From positions 111,893 to 175,892 of the forward strand of contig CAJOHJ010000004.1 of assembly GCA_905234265.1 (NCBI GenBank): a DNA stretch of 64,000 nucleotides, in the 5' to 3' direction. This DNA is from an uncultured Prevotella sp. (GTDB taxonomy: Bacteria > Bacteroidota > Bacteroidia > Bacteroidales > Bacteroidaceae). The notes beneath the pieces are model-generated. The model saw only the letters and a program-made list of their open reading frames with translations, ran no database searches and was not told the origin of the DNA. Each line of letters opens with the position of its first letter. The stretch's first letter is position 1. A program made the position numbers and the translations under genes. Of the stretch, positions 44,414-53,937 are shown one piece after another.

Positions 44414-44474
44414 ATAAGGGAACATGGTATGCCAGCAAGGGAACCTATTATATAAATAAGGGAAACAAGAAATA
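44412..44474. repeat. three 21-bp units sharing AAGGGAA, after dusB
   Basis: AAGGGAA recurs at exactly 21-bp spacing in units starting 44412, 44433 and 44454. The rest of each unit is diverged. The array begins within the dusB stop codon. No promoter was recognised for the pectin operon that follows. Confidence 0.65.
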
Positions 44475-44495
44475 ACGACAATAAACTATCTACCT

Positions 44496-46265
44496 ATGAA
44501 AAAACTGACACTTATCATTGCTGCCACCGCACTATCCATGACGGCAGCAGCACAGTATCCGCAACTGACCGACGAGGCCAAGGCACTCATTGAAAAGCAG
44601 AAGCAACAATGGGCAGCGCATAGCGACTCGGCGTGGGAAGTAGCCTTTCCCATTGTCGTCGAAGAGGCAAAGAACGGCAGGCCTTACGTACCCTGGGCAG
44701 GCATGCCCTACGATTTGCGGCAGGCAAAGATACCCGCATTCCCCGGTGCTGAAGGCGGCGGCATGTTCACCTTTGGCGGCCGCGGCGGCAAGGTGCTGAC
44801 GGTGACCAACCTGAACGACGACGGCCCCGGCTCGTTCCGCTGGGCCTGCGAGCAGGGAGGCGCGCGCATCGTCGTGTTCAACGTGTCAGGAATCATCAGG
44901 CTGAAGTCGCCCATCTACGTGCGCGCTCCCTACATCACCATTGCCGGGCAGACAGCTCCCGGCGAGGGCGTCTGCATTGCAGGAGAGTCGTTCCAGGTAG
45001 ACACACACGATGTGATAGTACGCCACATGCGCTTCCGCCGTGGCGAGACGAACGTCATGAACCGCGAGGACTCTTTCGGCGGCAACCCTGTTGGCAACAT
45101 TATGATTGACCATTGCTCATGCGAGTGGGGCCTTGACGAAAATATCTCATTCTACCGCCACATGTATGACATGAACAACGGCAAGCCAAAGGAGAAGAAG
45201 CCGACGGTAAACGTCACTATCCAGAACACCATCTCCGCAAAGGCTCTCGACACATGGAACCATGCCTTCGGCTCCACCATCGGCGGCGAGAACACTTCGT
45301 TCATGCGCAACCTGTGGGCCGACAATACCGGCCGCAATCCAAGCGTTGGCTGGGCCGGCGTGTTCAACTTCGTGAACAATGTCGTATATAACTGGGTACA
45401 TCGCACTGCTGACGGCGGCGAGTACAAGTCGATGTTCAACTTCATCAACAACTACTACAAGCCCGGCCCACTTACTCCCACGACAGGCCCTGTCGGCCAC
45501 CGCATCACGAAGAGCGAGAGCCGCTCAGAGAAACTCTTCCCCTTCAAGCAGTTCGGCCGCGTCTTTGCAAGCGGCAACATCATGGAGGGCTATCCCGACA
45601 TTACTGCCGACAACTGGAACGGCGGCATACAGACAGCCGACAAAGACGGCGAGATGGATGCCACGGAGCTTGCACTGATGCGCTCCAACGAGCCTTTTGA
45701 AATGCCGTTCATCAGTATCATGGGTGCTGAGCAGGCATTCAACTGGGTGCTTGGCAATGCCGGTGCCACCATTCCCTGCCGCGACATCGTCGACCAGCGC
45801 ATCTGCGAAGAAGTCCGCACTGGCGAAGCCTACTACGTCAAGGACTACGAGAAAGAGCTTGCCAAGATAGAGAAGAAGACGAAGACGCCACAGAATCCCT
45901 ACGGCGACATGTGGGGCCTTCACAAGAAGTCGCAGAACGAGCAGGGACTGTTCAAATACCGCCGTCTTGCCAACGACAGCTACAAGCTTGGCATCATTAC
46001 CGACCCTCGGCAGATGGGCGGCTATCCTGTCTACAAGGAATGGCAGCCATACACCGACACTGACGGCGACGGCATGCCCGACGCCTGGGAACTCCGCTAC
46101 GGTCTGAACCCCAACGATGCTTCTGATGCCAACGGCGACCTCAACGGCGACGGCTACACCAACATCGAGAAATACATCAACGGCATCGACCCTGCCGGAC
46201 ACACCGACTGGCGCAACCTCAACAACAACTATGACACGCTGGCTGCCAAAGGAAAACTGATGTAA
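44496..46265 (+). CDS. secreted pectate lyase, PL1 family
   Basis: The product is 589 residues. Signal peptide MKKLTLIIAATALSMTAAA, then a short helical linker. The PL1 beta-helix spans about 80-420: IPAFPGAEGGGMFTFGGRGG, VIVRHMRFRRGETNV, IDHCSCEWGLDENIS, and DTWNHAFGSTIGG. A calcium-type stretch near 522 (DTDGDGMPDAWELRYGLNP) is shared with the PL1 lyase at the window start. No sorting tail. First gene of a four-gene pectin-use operon with 4 bp to the next gene. Expected to cut polygalacturonate outside the cell or in the periplasm. Confidence 0.9.
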   Translation: MKKLTLIIAATALSMTAAAQYPQLTDEAKALIEKQKQQWAAHSDSAWEVAFPIVVEEAKNGRPYVPWAGMPYDLRQAKIPAFPGAEGGGMFTFGGRGGKVLTVTNLNDDGPGSFRWACEQGGARIVVFNVSGIIRLKSPIYVRAPYITIAGQTAPGEGVCIAGESFQVDTHDVIVRHMRFRRGETNVMNREDSFGGNPVGNIMIDHCSCEWGLDENISFYRHMYDMNNGKPKEKKPTVNVTIQNTISAKALDTWNHAFGSTIGGENTSFMRNLWADNTGRNPSVGWAGVFNFVNNVVYNWVHRTADGGEYKSMFNFINNYYKPGPLTPTTGPVGHRITKSESRSEKLFPFKQFGRVFASGNIMEGYPDITADNWNGGIQTADKDGEMDATELALMRSNEPFEMPFISIMGAEQAFNWVLGNAGATIPCRDIVDQRICEEVRTGEAYYVKDYEKELAKIEKKTKTPQNPYGDMWGLHKKSQNEQGLFKYRRLANDSYKLGIITDPRQMGGYPVYKEWQPYTDTDGDGMPDAWELRYGLNPNDASDANGDLNGDGYTNIEKYINGIDPAGHTDWRNLNNNYDTLAAKGKLM

Positions 46266-46269
46266 AGCT

Positions 46270-46926
46270 ATGAGAAAGGTACTCTATGCAGCAGTGTTAT
46301 TGCTGCTAACCCTGACGGCAAATGCCCAGTCCGTCGCGCTGAACACCGCCGGTCTCGACACGGCATACGTGAAGAACATTGTTGCCCGCTCGCAGAAGAT
46401 TGTCGACGGGCTGGGGCTTACCGATGCCCAGACGGCAGAAACGGTGCGCAACATCATTGCCAACCGCTACTTCCTGCTGAACAGAATTCACGACCAGTGC
46501 GACAAGTCGAAGAAGTGGGCAAAGGAGCATCTTGCCGACACTCTCCGCCAGCACGCCCTGCAGGCTGCCGAGCGGTTGCGCGATGCCGAGCTCTACAAGC
46601 ACCACTTCGAGCTGCAGACAGCCCTCACCCCACTGCTCAGCAGCGAACAGATAGACGCCGTCAAGGACGGCATGACCTTCGGCCGCCTGAAGCGCGACTA
46701 CAATGCCACGCTCGACATGATTCCCAGCCTCAGCGACGTTGAGAAGCAGCAAGTCCTGCTGTGGCTCATCGAAGCGCGCGAATACGCCATGGATGCCGGC
46801 GACTCCAAGGGCAAGCATGCGTGGTTCGACAAATATCGCGGACGCACCAACAACTGGCTTTCCGCACGCGGCTACGACCTTAAGAAGGAGCGCGACGAGT
46901 GGATGAAGCGCAACAGCAAGAAATAA
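46270..46926 (+). CDS. DUF3826 family secreted protein
   Basis: The product is 218 residues. Signal peptide MRKVLYAAVLLLLTLTANA, then an all-helical protein (AYVKNIVARSQKIVDGLGL, ALTPLLSSEQIDAVKDGMT, REYAMDAGDSKGKHAWFDKYRGR). DUF3826 genes are commonly seen in Bacteroidetes pectin loci, next to PL1 and PL10 lyases, but their role is not established. It starts 4 bp after the PL1 lyase, so the two are translated as a unit. Confidence 0.78.
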   Translation: MRKVLYAAVLLLLTLTANAQSVALNTAGLDTAYVKNIVARSQKIVDGLGLTDAQTAETVRNIIANRYFLLNRIHDQCDKSKKWAKEHLADTLRQHALQAAERLRDAELYKHHFELQTALTPLLSSEQIDAVKDGMTFGRLKRDYNATLDMIPSLSDVEKQQVLLWLIEAREYAMDAGDSKGKHAWFDKYRGRTNNWLSARGYDLKKERDEWMKRNSKK

Positions 46927-46928
46927 GC

Positions 46929-46972
46929 CCAAACAGACAACATTATAAGACCAAACAGACAATAATAATTCA
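46929..46972. repeat. two direct repeats of CCAAACAGACAA, 22-bp period
   Basis: CCAAACAGACAA occurs at 46929 and 46951, beginning 3 bp after the DUF3826 stop. It is the least regular member of the repeat group in this window (22 rather than 21 bp). Confidence 0.6.
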
Positions 46973-46981
46973 TTAACGACA

Positions 46982-48775
46982 ATGAAAATCAAAACACTCA
47001 TTGCGGCAATGGCTCTGGCCGCCGCAACTCTTGTATCCTGTACGCAGTTGGACAACCCCGCACCCTATGACAACCAGGGGAGCAACGGTGGCACGGCCCA
47101 GAAGGTATTCAATCTCACGCCATCATTCATCGGCACCATCAGCGGTGTTGAAGAAGGCAAGGAATATACCCCCGGCAGCACGCTGACACTGACGCTGACT
47201 CCCGGCGAGACACTGTTCGGCGGTTTTGCCAGCTACCACATGGAACACATTCACATTCATGTCGGCGACAAGGTCTACATGCCTGAGTTCCCTGCCGGCG
47301 CTGATGAGTACGCACAGGAAGTCACGGTCGACATCACCGTTCCCAGCGAGCCGTTCTACGTAGTCGCCGCATACGCCGTGCAGCAGCAGTTGTCAGAAAG
47401 CGGTTTCACCATGCGCTTAGAGGACAACGGCGACGGTGTGAAGCTTTATGGCGTCAGCCAGGATCAGAAATACAAATACTTCGACTGCTATCTGCTGACT
47501 CCCGAAGCCTACAGCATCGACAAGATCGAATACAAGATGGGCGACTCCGAATGGCAGGAAATCAGCACCTTCGGCTGGGAGTGCAGCTATCAGCGTTCCT
47601 ACGATGTCGACAACGTCTATCAGGTTACCATCCGTCCTAACTACGAAGACGTCACCGGCGATGTCGTCATCCGCATCAGCGGCACCCAGCACAAGCGCTG
47701 CAAGATTACCTGGAAAAACACAGAATTCATCAACTTCGACGTTCCCGAAGGCTACCAGCCCAATATTCTTCCCGAGAGTGCCATCGGCGGCGAGCAGGTG
47801 ATGGCACAGTTCTATACCAAGGACGACTACTATCTTGCCGGAGCCGCCAGCAGCGTTGGCAGCGTTGTTCCCGAATGCTACAGCCGCGCCTACGTGGTGT
47901 TCACCATGCCCGAGGAAGACGTAGAGATAACCCTCGACTTCAAGGAGAAGATTCCCGTCAGCTACCAGACTTCGGCCAACATCATCAGGGCCGCCGTCTA
48001 CGATGCCAACGACATCTACTACGGTTCTCCTGCCGCCAAGGCCATTCCCGGTGAGTCTGTGTTCCTGTTTGCCACTGCTGCCGATGGCTTCAAGCCGTCG
48101 CAGGCCGTCAACGACCGCGGCGAGAAGTTTGCCTTTAGCGTCTACGGCGAGGGCATCGACACTTATGCCTACTATGCACAGGTGAGCGTGCCTGCCGACG
48201 CCACTTCCATGACCGTCAGTGCCGAAGCCGTCGCTGCCTACCAGGTCGGCGGAGAGAACATTGCCATCGACGGCGGCCACCTCTTCGCTGCCGGCGAGAC
48301 GGTAAGCTTTGCCATTGCCGTTCCTGAAGGCAAGAAGGTTGAAAGCGTCAGTGCCTCCGATGCCAACGGCATGGCCGTGGCTGTCACTATGGATGGCGTC
48401 TACGGCTCGTTCGTCATGCCTGCCGCAGCAGTGACTGTCGCTGTTTCGTTCAAGGATGTCGACCCTGGCGAGAACGTTTCCGTCAAGGCCATCTACGATG
48501 AAGACCAGTACAGAGTGTATTCACAGACCAATCCCTACTATGGCGCCATCGACAGCAACGGTGTGACCGTTCCTTCCGGCACAGCCCTGTACATCAACGT
48601 GCAGGACGACTACGGCGAGCCGTTCTGGGTTGGCATCAAGATTGGCGACAGCGTCCAGTACGTGCAGGCCGAGGAAGACCCTGAGAGTGGCGAGTACACC
48701 TTCGGGCGCAGCTTCTCCTTCACTGGCGATGCCGTCATCAAGGTAGGAGCTTCGCAGAGCGCCGTTGCATTCTGA
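46982..48775 (+). CDS. surface lipoprotein with InlB-B-like repeats, pectin operon
   Basis: The product is 597 residues. Lipoprotein signal with Cys in AAATLVSCTQLDN. It consists of beta-rich repeats with the landmarks VMP...V.....FK (FTMPEEDVEITLDFKEK, FVMPAAAVTVAVSFKD), which resemble divergent InlB B-repeat units. No enzyme motif. Position inside the pectin operon and lipid anchoring suggest a surface glycan-binding protein, taking a place often held by SusE/F-like or SGBP proteins. That role is inferred. Confidence 0.6.
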   Translation: MKIKTLIAAMALAAATLVSCTQLDNPAPYDNQGSNGGTAQKVFNLTPSFIGTISGVEEGKEYTPGSTLTLTLTPGETLFGGFASYHMEHIHIHVGDKVYMPEFPAGADEYAQEVTVDITVPSEPFYVVAAYAVQQQLSESGFTMRLEDNGDGVKLYGVSQDQKYKYFDCYLLTPEAYSIDKIEYKMGDSEWQEISTFGWECSYQRSYDVDNVYQVTIRPNYEDVTGDVVIRISGTQHKRCKITWKNTEFINFDVPEGYQPNILPESAIGGEQVMAQFYTKDDYYLAGAASSVGSVVPECYSRAYVVFTMPEEDVEITLDFKEKIPVSYQTSANIIRAAVYDANDIYYGSPAAKAIPGESVFLFATAADGFKPSQAVNDRGEKFAFSVYGEGIDTYAYYAQVSVPADATSMTVSAEAVAAYQVGGENIAIDGGHLFAAGETVSFAIAVPEGKKVESVSASDANGMAVAVTMDGVYGSFVMPAAAVTVAVSFKDVDPGENVSVKAIYDEDQYRVYSQTNPYYGAIDSNGVTVPSGTALYINVQDDYGEPFWVGIKIGDSVQYVQAEEDPESGEYTFGRSFSFTGDAVIKVGASQSAVAF

Positions 48776-48830
48776 CGATGCCCGGACAGAGAAAATAAAA
48801 TCCAAGATACATTTTTTTGACAGGCGGAAG

Positions 48831-51800
48831 ATGAAAAATCACTTGCTATCCTTTTTCCTTTTAGCCTTCAGTCCACTGGCACTCTCGGCGCAGAGTGTGC
48901 CGGTGGACTATTCTTATTGTGGCTATCAATGTTCCGAAGTTAGTATCCCGCTGTTGCCGGTGGCTGTCAGCCTTCAGCCGTCGGGCGGCGACGACGGCCG
49001 TCTGGTGCAGTCGGCCATCGACCTTGTCAGCCGGCAGAAGCCCGACAAGCAGACCGGACAGCGCGGAGCAGTGCTGCTTGGCGAAGGCACCTTCACCATC
49101 AGCGAAGCACTCCGTCTGCACACGCCCGGCGTGGTGCTGCGTGGCAGCGGCCGCGGGAAAACCGTGCTGCGCAAGACTGGCTATGACCGTGGGGCAGCCG
49201 TCTACATCGAAGGCACCAGCACCGTGAGCTATGGCGACACCATAGACATATCGGCCGACGTTGCCGCCGGCACTCGCGAGCTGCCGCTTGGCGGCGTCAG
49301 CGCAGGCAGCCGCCTGCTGCTCTGGCGCCCTTCCACACAGCAGTGGATAGATGCTGTGGACTGCGCGTCGTTTGGCGGCGGCAAGCGCATGGGCTACTGG
49401 GCGTGGCATGCCGGCGACATTGACATCCGGTGGCACCGCACGGTGACAGCCGCCAGCGGCGGCCGCGCAACGCTCGACGCACCGCTGACATGCAGCACCC
49501 AACTCAGCAACGGCGGCTTGAAGGCCATCGTCTACAGCGAGAGCGGACTGGCCAGCAACTGCGGCGTAGAGAACCTCACCATCGAGTCCGACTACGACCA
49601 CGCCCTGCCGATGGACGAGAACCACTGCTGGGACGGCATCTACATTGCCAATGCCAGCAACTGCTGGGTAAGAATGGTAAACTTCAGCCATCTGGCCGGC
49701 TCGGCAGTCGTCGTACAGAAGTCGGCCAGCAAGATAACCGTCGAAGACTGCCAGTCGTTTGCACCGGTCTCCGAGATTGGCGGCTTCCGCCGTCGCACGT
49801 TCCTCACCTTCGGTGAAATGGTTCTTTTCCAGCGCTGCTGGTCAGAACACGGCATCAACGACTTTGCCGTTGGCCAGACAGCTGCCGGCCCCAACGCCTT
49901 CGTGCAGTGCGAGAGCTTTGAGTCGTTCGGACCCAGCGGAGCAATAGGCTCGTGGGCCCCGGGCATTCTTTTCGACATCGTGAACATCGACGGCAACGAC
50001 ATCTGGATGGGCAACTGGGGGCTTGAGAAGTTCGGTGCCGGCTGGTCTACTGCAGCCAGCACCATGTGGCAGTCGACGGCCTCCGGCCTCTACTGCGAGT
50101 CGCCCGACACGCTGAACCGCAACTACTCGCACGGCTGCTGGGGACAAATCAACGGCAACGGCGAATTCAGCGAAATGAACGAGCATGTCAAGCCCTACTC
50201 CCTGTTTGCCGACCTGCTGGCGAAACGGCGTGTGAAGGCTGCTGAGGAGCGCAAGGCCAGCGATGAAATCGAGAATATTAAAAACGAAGTGTCGTCAATG
50301 TGCCGCACACTGGTGCGCAACACCAATGCCAGCAGCTCGCCGACGATAGAAGAGGCCATGCGCATGGCCGAGGAGGCGCTGCTGCCACGGATGACGCTGC
50401 GCCAGTGGATAGACTCCGCCGTGTTCGCAGGCGACACAGCCCCGAAAGCAGCCACCGTGAAAGGCAGTGGCTCCAAGAAGGCTGCAAAGCCCGATGAAAC
50501 CGCAGGAAATGAGGCAACGGGCGGCGCCACATACGCAGTCGTCAACGGCTGGCTCACCAAAGACGGTGCCGTCCTCGCCGGCGGCAAGCACCAGACGCCA
50601 TGGTGGAACGGCCGCACTACTGATGCCGCCATGGCAAAGGCGAAGATTGCGCTCACGCGCTTCGTTCCCGGACAGGAGTGCATCGGTGGAACCGACAGAA
50701 TAGACAGCGTCGTGGCCGAAATGCAGCGCAGCCACACCCTGCTGTTCAGCCAGAACTACGGCCTGTGGACCGACCGCCGCCGCGACGACCACGAGCGCAT
50801 CCGCCGCAAGAACGGCGACGCCTGGGCACCGTTCTACGAGCAACCCTTCGCACGCGTCGGCACTGCCGCCGGCTCGCAGTCCAACGGCAATGCTTCGCAG
50901 CTCGCCTGGGACGGCATGTCGAAGTACGACCTTACACAACTCAACCGCTGGTACTTCTACCGCCTTCAGCAGTTTGCAAAAAAAGGCCAATCCATCGGCC
51001 TTCTGCTGAAAAACCAGCACTATTTCCAGCACAACATCCTTGAAGCCGGCGCCCACTGGGTGGACTGCCCGTGGCGCACGGCCAACAACGTCAACGGCAC
51101 GCCATTCCAGGAGCCTGTCAACTTCACCGGCGACAAGCGCATCTTCGTAGCCCAACAGTTCTACGACATCAGCAATCCCACCATGCGCCAGCTTCACCGC
51201 CAGTACATCCGCCAGTCGCTCGACGCCTTCAAGGGGCAGCCTAACGTCATCCACAGCATCGGCGAGGAATTCACCGGGCCGCTCCACTTCGTGCAGTTCT
51301 GGCTCGACGTCGTTGCCGAGTGGGAACAGGAGAACGGACAGGTGCTTGTGGCACTGGCTGTCAACAAGGACGTGCAGGACTCCATCCTCCACGACGCCAA
51401 GCGCAGCAAAATCGTCGACATCATCGACATCGAACAGTGGTTCTACCACAACAAGGGCGAATACGCGCCCCCCGGAGGCGTAAACATGGCACAGCGACAG
51501 TACATGCGGAAAATCCGCACCGGCAGCGCACGCTTTGAAGACGTCTACCGCGCCGTTTCCGAATACCGCTCACAGTATGCCGACAAGGCCGTAGTCTATT
51601 CAGCGCAGAAGCACCCCGAGATGTGCTGGGCATCGCTGATGGCCGGCGGCTCCTGCACGGCCATCCCCGTCAGCGACGCCACCCTGCTGAGCAGCCTGGC
51701 CGCCATGAAGCCGCGCCATGAGGGCGACATCTACCTCCTGGAGGGCGACGATGCCTGCATAGTCTACTCCGACAGCGGCAGCGCCAGCGTGACCCTCGAC

Positions 51801-51926
51801 TTCGGCAAGCAGCGGCGCCAGATTTTCGAGATCGACCCCAAGAAGGGAACGCTCACCAAGCGCGGGCAGGCCAGCGGCAGCTATACCCACAGCGGCAAGG
51901 GCATCTTCTGGATGAAGAAGAAATAG
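48831..51926 (+). CDS. large secreted protein: beta-helix plus glycosidase-like C-terminal domain
   Basis: The product is 1031 residues. The ATG at 48831 opens a signal peptide (MKNHLLSFFLLAFSPLALSA); an earlier in-frame start at 48765 overlaps the previous gene. Residues about 25-480 form a right-handed beta-helix of pectinase type (DDGRLVQSAIDLVSRQ, GVVLRGSGRGKTVLRKTG, GVENLTIESDYDHAL, WVRMVNFSHLAGSAVVV). A linker of about 120 residues follows. A C-terminal half from about 610 has barrel-like blocks (LNRWYFYRLQQFAKKGQSIG, NVIHSIGEEFTGPLHFVQFW, DIIDIEQWFYHNKGEYAPPGG). It may belong to the DUF6298/DUF4955 type seen in pectin loci, a name I am not sure of. The E in GEEFTGP could be a glycosidase acid. 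Last gene of the operon. Confidence 0.65.
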   Translation: MKNHLLSFFLLAFSPLALSAQSVPVDYSYCGYQCSEVSIPLLPVAVSLQPSGGDDGRLVQSAIDLVSRQKPDKQTGQRGAVLLGEGTFTISEALRLHTPGVVLRGSGRGKTVLRKTGYDRGAAVYIEGTSTVSYGDTIDISADVAAGTRELPLGGVSAGSRLLLWRPSTQQWIDAVDCASFGGGKRMGYWAWHAGDIDIRWHRTVTAASGGRATLDAPLTCSTQLSNGGLKAIVYSESGLASNCGVENLTIESDYDHALPMDENHCWDGIYIANASNCWVRMVNFSHLAGSAVVVQKSASKITVEDCQSFAPVSEIGGFRRRTFLTFGEMVLFQRCWSEHGINDFAVGQTAAGPNAFVQCESFESFGPSGAIGSWAPGILFDIVNIDGNDIWMGNWGLEKFGAGWSTAASTMWQSTASGLYCESPDTLNRNYSHGCWGQINGNGEFSEMNEHVKPYSLFADLLAKRRVKAAEERKASDEIENIKNEVSSMCRTLVRNTNASSSPTIEEAMRMAEEALLPRMTLRQWIDSAVFAGDTAPKAATVKGSGSKKAAKPDETAGNEATGGATYAVVNGWLTKDGAVLAGGKHQTPWWNGRTTDAAMAKAKIALTRFVPGQECIGGTDRIDSVVAEMQRSHTLLFSQNYGLWTDRRRDDHERIRRKNGDAWAPFYEQPFARVGTAAGSQSNGNASQLAWDGMSKYDLTQLNRWYFYRLQQFAKKGQSIGLLLKNQHYFQHNILEAGAHWVDCPWRTANNVNGTPFQEPVNFTGDKRIFVAQQFYDISNPTMRQLHRQYIRQSLDAFKGQPNVIHSIGEEFTGPLHFVQFWLDVVAEWEQENGQVLVALAVNKDVQDSILHDAKRSKIVDIIDIEQWFYHNKGEYAPPGGVNMAQRQYMRKIRTGSARFEDVYRAVSEYRSQYADKAVVYSAQKHPEMCWASLMAGGSCTAIPVSDATLLSSLAAMKPRHEGDIYLLEGDDACIVYSDSGSASVTLDFGKQRRQIFEIDPKKGTLTKRGQASGSYTHSGKGIFWMKKK

Positions 51927-51949
51927 CGGAAAGCCATAATCGTATGAGA

Positions 51950-52083
51950 TAAAAAATTATCTCTGCGAGTTACGAAATTATCTCAATGACTTACGAAATT
52001 ATCTCTGCATGTTACGAAATTATCTCTGCATGTTACAAAAATATCTTCGTAAGATAATTTCGTAACTCGCAGAGTTATTTTTT
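51950..52083. repeat. largest array of the 21-bp ATTATCTC repeat family
   Basis: Four 21-bp units start at 51956, 51977, 51998 and 52019 (ATTATCTC.....GTTACGAA). They are followed by a palindromic core (ATATCTTCGTAAGATAAT) and an inverted unit (CGTAACTCGCAGAGTTA). The left end (51950-51983) and right end (52050-52083) are near-perfect inverse complements, so the whole can fold into one long stem. It fills much of the 339-bp gap before efp. Confidence 0.9.
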
Positions 52084-52184
52084 CCAGTCATCACCACACA
52101 TGCCGCAGAAGGCTCCCAAGCCTCGCGCGCACGCATATATTATATATATGTGTGTACTTTGCCCAGTTTTTTTTCGCCATCAGC

Positions 52185-52214
52185 TTGGCAATTAGGATTT
52201 TTTTTGTACTTTTG
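52185..52214 (+). promoter_or_regulatory. Bacteroidetes promoter of efp
   Basis: TTG -33 (52185-52187) and TACTTTTG -7 (52207-52214) have a 19-bp spacer. The leader is about 47 nt. Confidence 0.75.
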
Positions 52215-52265
52215 CAGCCGTATTTCAAGAAAGAATTCACAGAATAGTACTATTTTTACATTTTT

Positions 52266-52832
52266 ATGATTAACTCACAAGACATTAAGAAAGGCACTGC
52301 CATCCGCATGGACGGTGCCATTTGGGTGTGCATAGACTTCCAGCACCGCAAGCCCGGCAAGGGAAACACCATCATGATCATCAAGCTTAAGAACGTCAGC
52401 GACGGCCGCGTGCTGGAGCGCCGCTTCAACATCGGCGAAAAGCTTGAAGACGTTGTTATCGAGCATCGCGACTACCAGTATCTCTATGAAGACCAGGAAG
52501 GCCGCATCTTCATGAACCAGGAGACCTTCGAGCAGATTCCCATCGCCAACGACCTGGTTATCGGCCACGAATACATGAAGGAAGGCGACGTAGTGTCTGT
52601 CGTCAGCGACACCACCGACGGCACCATCCTCTATGCCGAAATGCCTGTCAAGACCTACCTGCGCGTCACTCACTCTGAGCCGGGCGTCAAGGGCGACACT
52701 GCAACAAACACCCTGAAGCCTGCCACTCTGGAGACCGGCGTCGAGGTTCGCGTTCCCCTGTTCATCAACGAGGGCGACCTCATTCAGGTCGACACCCGCG
52801 ACGGCAGCTATCTGGCACGCGCTAAGGAGTAA
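52266..52832 (+). CDS. efp: translation elongation factor P
   Basis: Binds the ribosome between P and E sites and relieves stalling at consecutive prolines. The product is 188 residues, standard length. KOW-like N-terminal domain with the exposed loop HRKPGKGN; the lysine in PGKG is residue 32. OB domains follow (VVIEHRDYQYLYEDQEG; MPVKTYLRVTHSEPGVKGDTATN). C-terminal signature VPLFINEGDLIQVDTRDGSYLARA. No EpmA/EpmB or EarP gene is seen nearby. Confidence 0.97.
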   Translation: MINSQDIKKGTAIRMDGAIWVCIDFQHRKPGKGNTIMIIKLKNVSDGRVLERRFNIGEKLEDVVIEHRDYQYLYEDQEGRIFMNQETFEQIPIANDLVIGHEYMKEGDVVSVVSDTTDGTILYAEMPVKTYLRVTHSEPGVKGDTATNTLKPATLETGVEVRVPLFINEGDLIQVDTRDGSYLARAKE

Positions 52833-52866
52833 GCCCTAAGGGTTTCAAGAGTGTAGAGTGCAGAAT

Positions 52867-53937
52867 ATGAAATATTCTGTCATAGTACCAGTCTACAATC
52901 GTCCCGACGAGGTCGATGAGTTGCTTGAGAGCCTTTGCTCTCAAACAATGAAAGACTTTGAGGTAATTATTGTAGAAGACGGTTCCAAGAATCCATGCAA
53001 GGATGTCTGCGACAAATACGCAGGCATCCTTGACTTGCATTATTACTACAAGGAGAACAGCGGTCCCGGACAGAGCCGCAACTACGGCGTTGACCGTGCC
53101 AACGGCCAGTGGGTCATCATACTCGACAGCGACGTCGTGCTGCCTCCAGGCTATATGCAGAGTGTAGAGCATAGAGTGGAGGGTGTTGCCTGGGGCGGCC
53201 CAGACGCGGCACACCCGTCGTTCACGCCAGTACAGAAAGCCATCAGCTACTCGATGACGTCGTTTTTCACCACTGGCGGCATACGCGGCGGCAAGGCAAA
53301 GCTCGACAAGTTCTATCCGCGCTCGTTCAACATGGGCATCCGCCGCGACGTCTACCAGCAGCTCGGCGGCTTCTCTAAGATGCGTTTCGGCGAAGACATC
53401 GACTTCTCATACCGCATCGTTGAAGCCGGCCATCAGCCACGGCTGCTGCCCGACGCATGGGTGTGGCACAAGCGCCGCACAGACTTCCGCAAGTTCTTCC
53501 GACAGGTCTACAACAGCGGCATAGCACGCATCAACCTCGAAAAGCGACATCCCGGCACTCTGAAGCTGGTACACCTGCTGCCGACAGTGTTCACCGTCGG
53601 CGTAGGATGCCTCTTGGCGCTCTTCCTGCTTGGACTGGCATTGTTTGGCTACGGCGAGTGGCTCGACACCAACGGACTGCGGCCCACGGACAACATGCAC
53701 CAGACCGTCGGCTTCGCCATGTGCGAGCTTGCCCTCATTCCTATTATATTATATAGCGGCCTCATCCTCGTCGACTCCGCCATCAAGAACCGCAGCCTGT
53801 GGGTGGGACTGCTCAGCATTCCAGCCGCCTTCGTACAGCTGACGGGCTACGGGCTGGGCTTCATTGAGTCGTGGTGGAAGCGGTGCGTAAGGAAACAGGA
53901 CGAGTTCACGGCATTCGAAAAAAACTTCTACAAGTAA
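52867..53937 (+). CDS. family 2 glycosyltransferase with C-terminal membrane segments
   Basis: The product is 356 residues from the ATG at 52867; a GTG 9 bp upstream is less likely. GT-A fold at the N-terminus: YSVIVPVYNRPDEVDELLESL, EVIIVEDGS, GPGQSRNYGV, a DSDVVLPPGY metal-binding block, and GEDIDFSYRIVEAGH with the catalytic acid. Two or three hydrophobic segments near the C-terminus (TVFTVGVGCLLALFLLGLAL, LALIPIILYSGLILV) anchor it to the inner membrane. Acceptor unknown. Its stop is immediately followed by the radC ATG. Confidence 0.88.
   Translation: MKYSVIVPVYNRPDEVDELLESLCSQTMKDFEVIIVEDGSKNPCKDVCDKYAGILDLHYYYKENSGPGQSRNYGVDRANGQWVIILDSDVVLPPGYMQSVEHRVEGVAWGGPDAAHPSFTPVQKAISYSMTSFFTTGGIRGGKAKLDKFYPRSFNMGIRRDVYQQLGGFSKMRFGEDIDFSYRIVEAGHQPRLLPDAWVWHKRRTDFRKFFRQVYNSGIARINLEKRHPGTLKLVHLLPTVFTVGVGCLLALFLLGLALFGYGEWLDTNGLRPTDNMHQTVGFAMCELALIPIILYSGLILVDSAIKNRSLWVGLLSIPAAFVQLTGYGLGFIESWWKRCVRKQDEFTAFEKNFYK

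Noticed and set aside
51950..52083. CRISPR-like array
   Set aside because: The 21-bp units follow one another directly with no spacers, and no cas genes are near. It is a tandem repeat with an inverted end.
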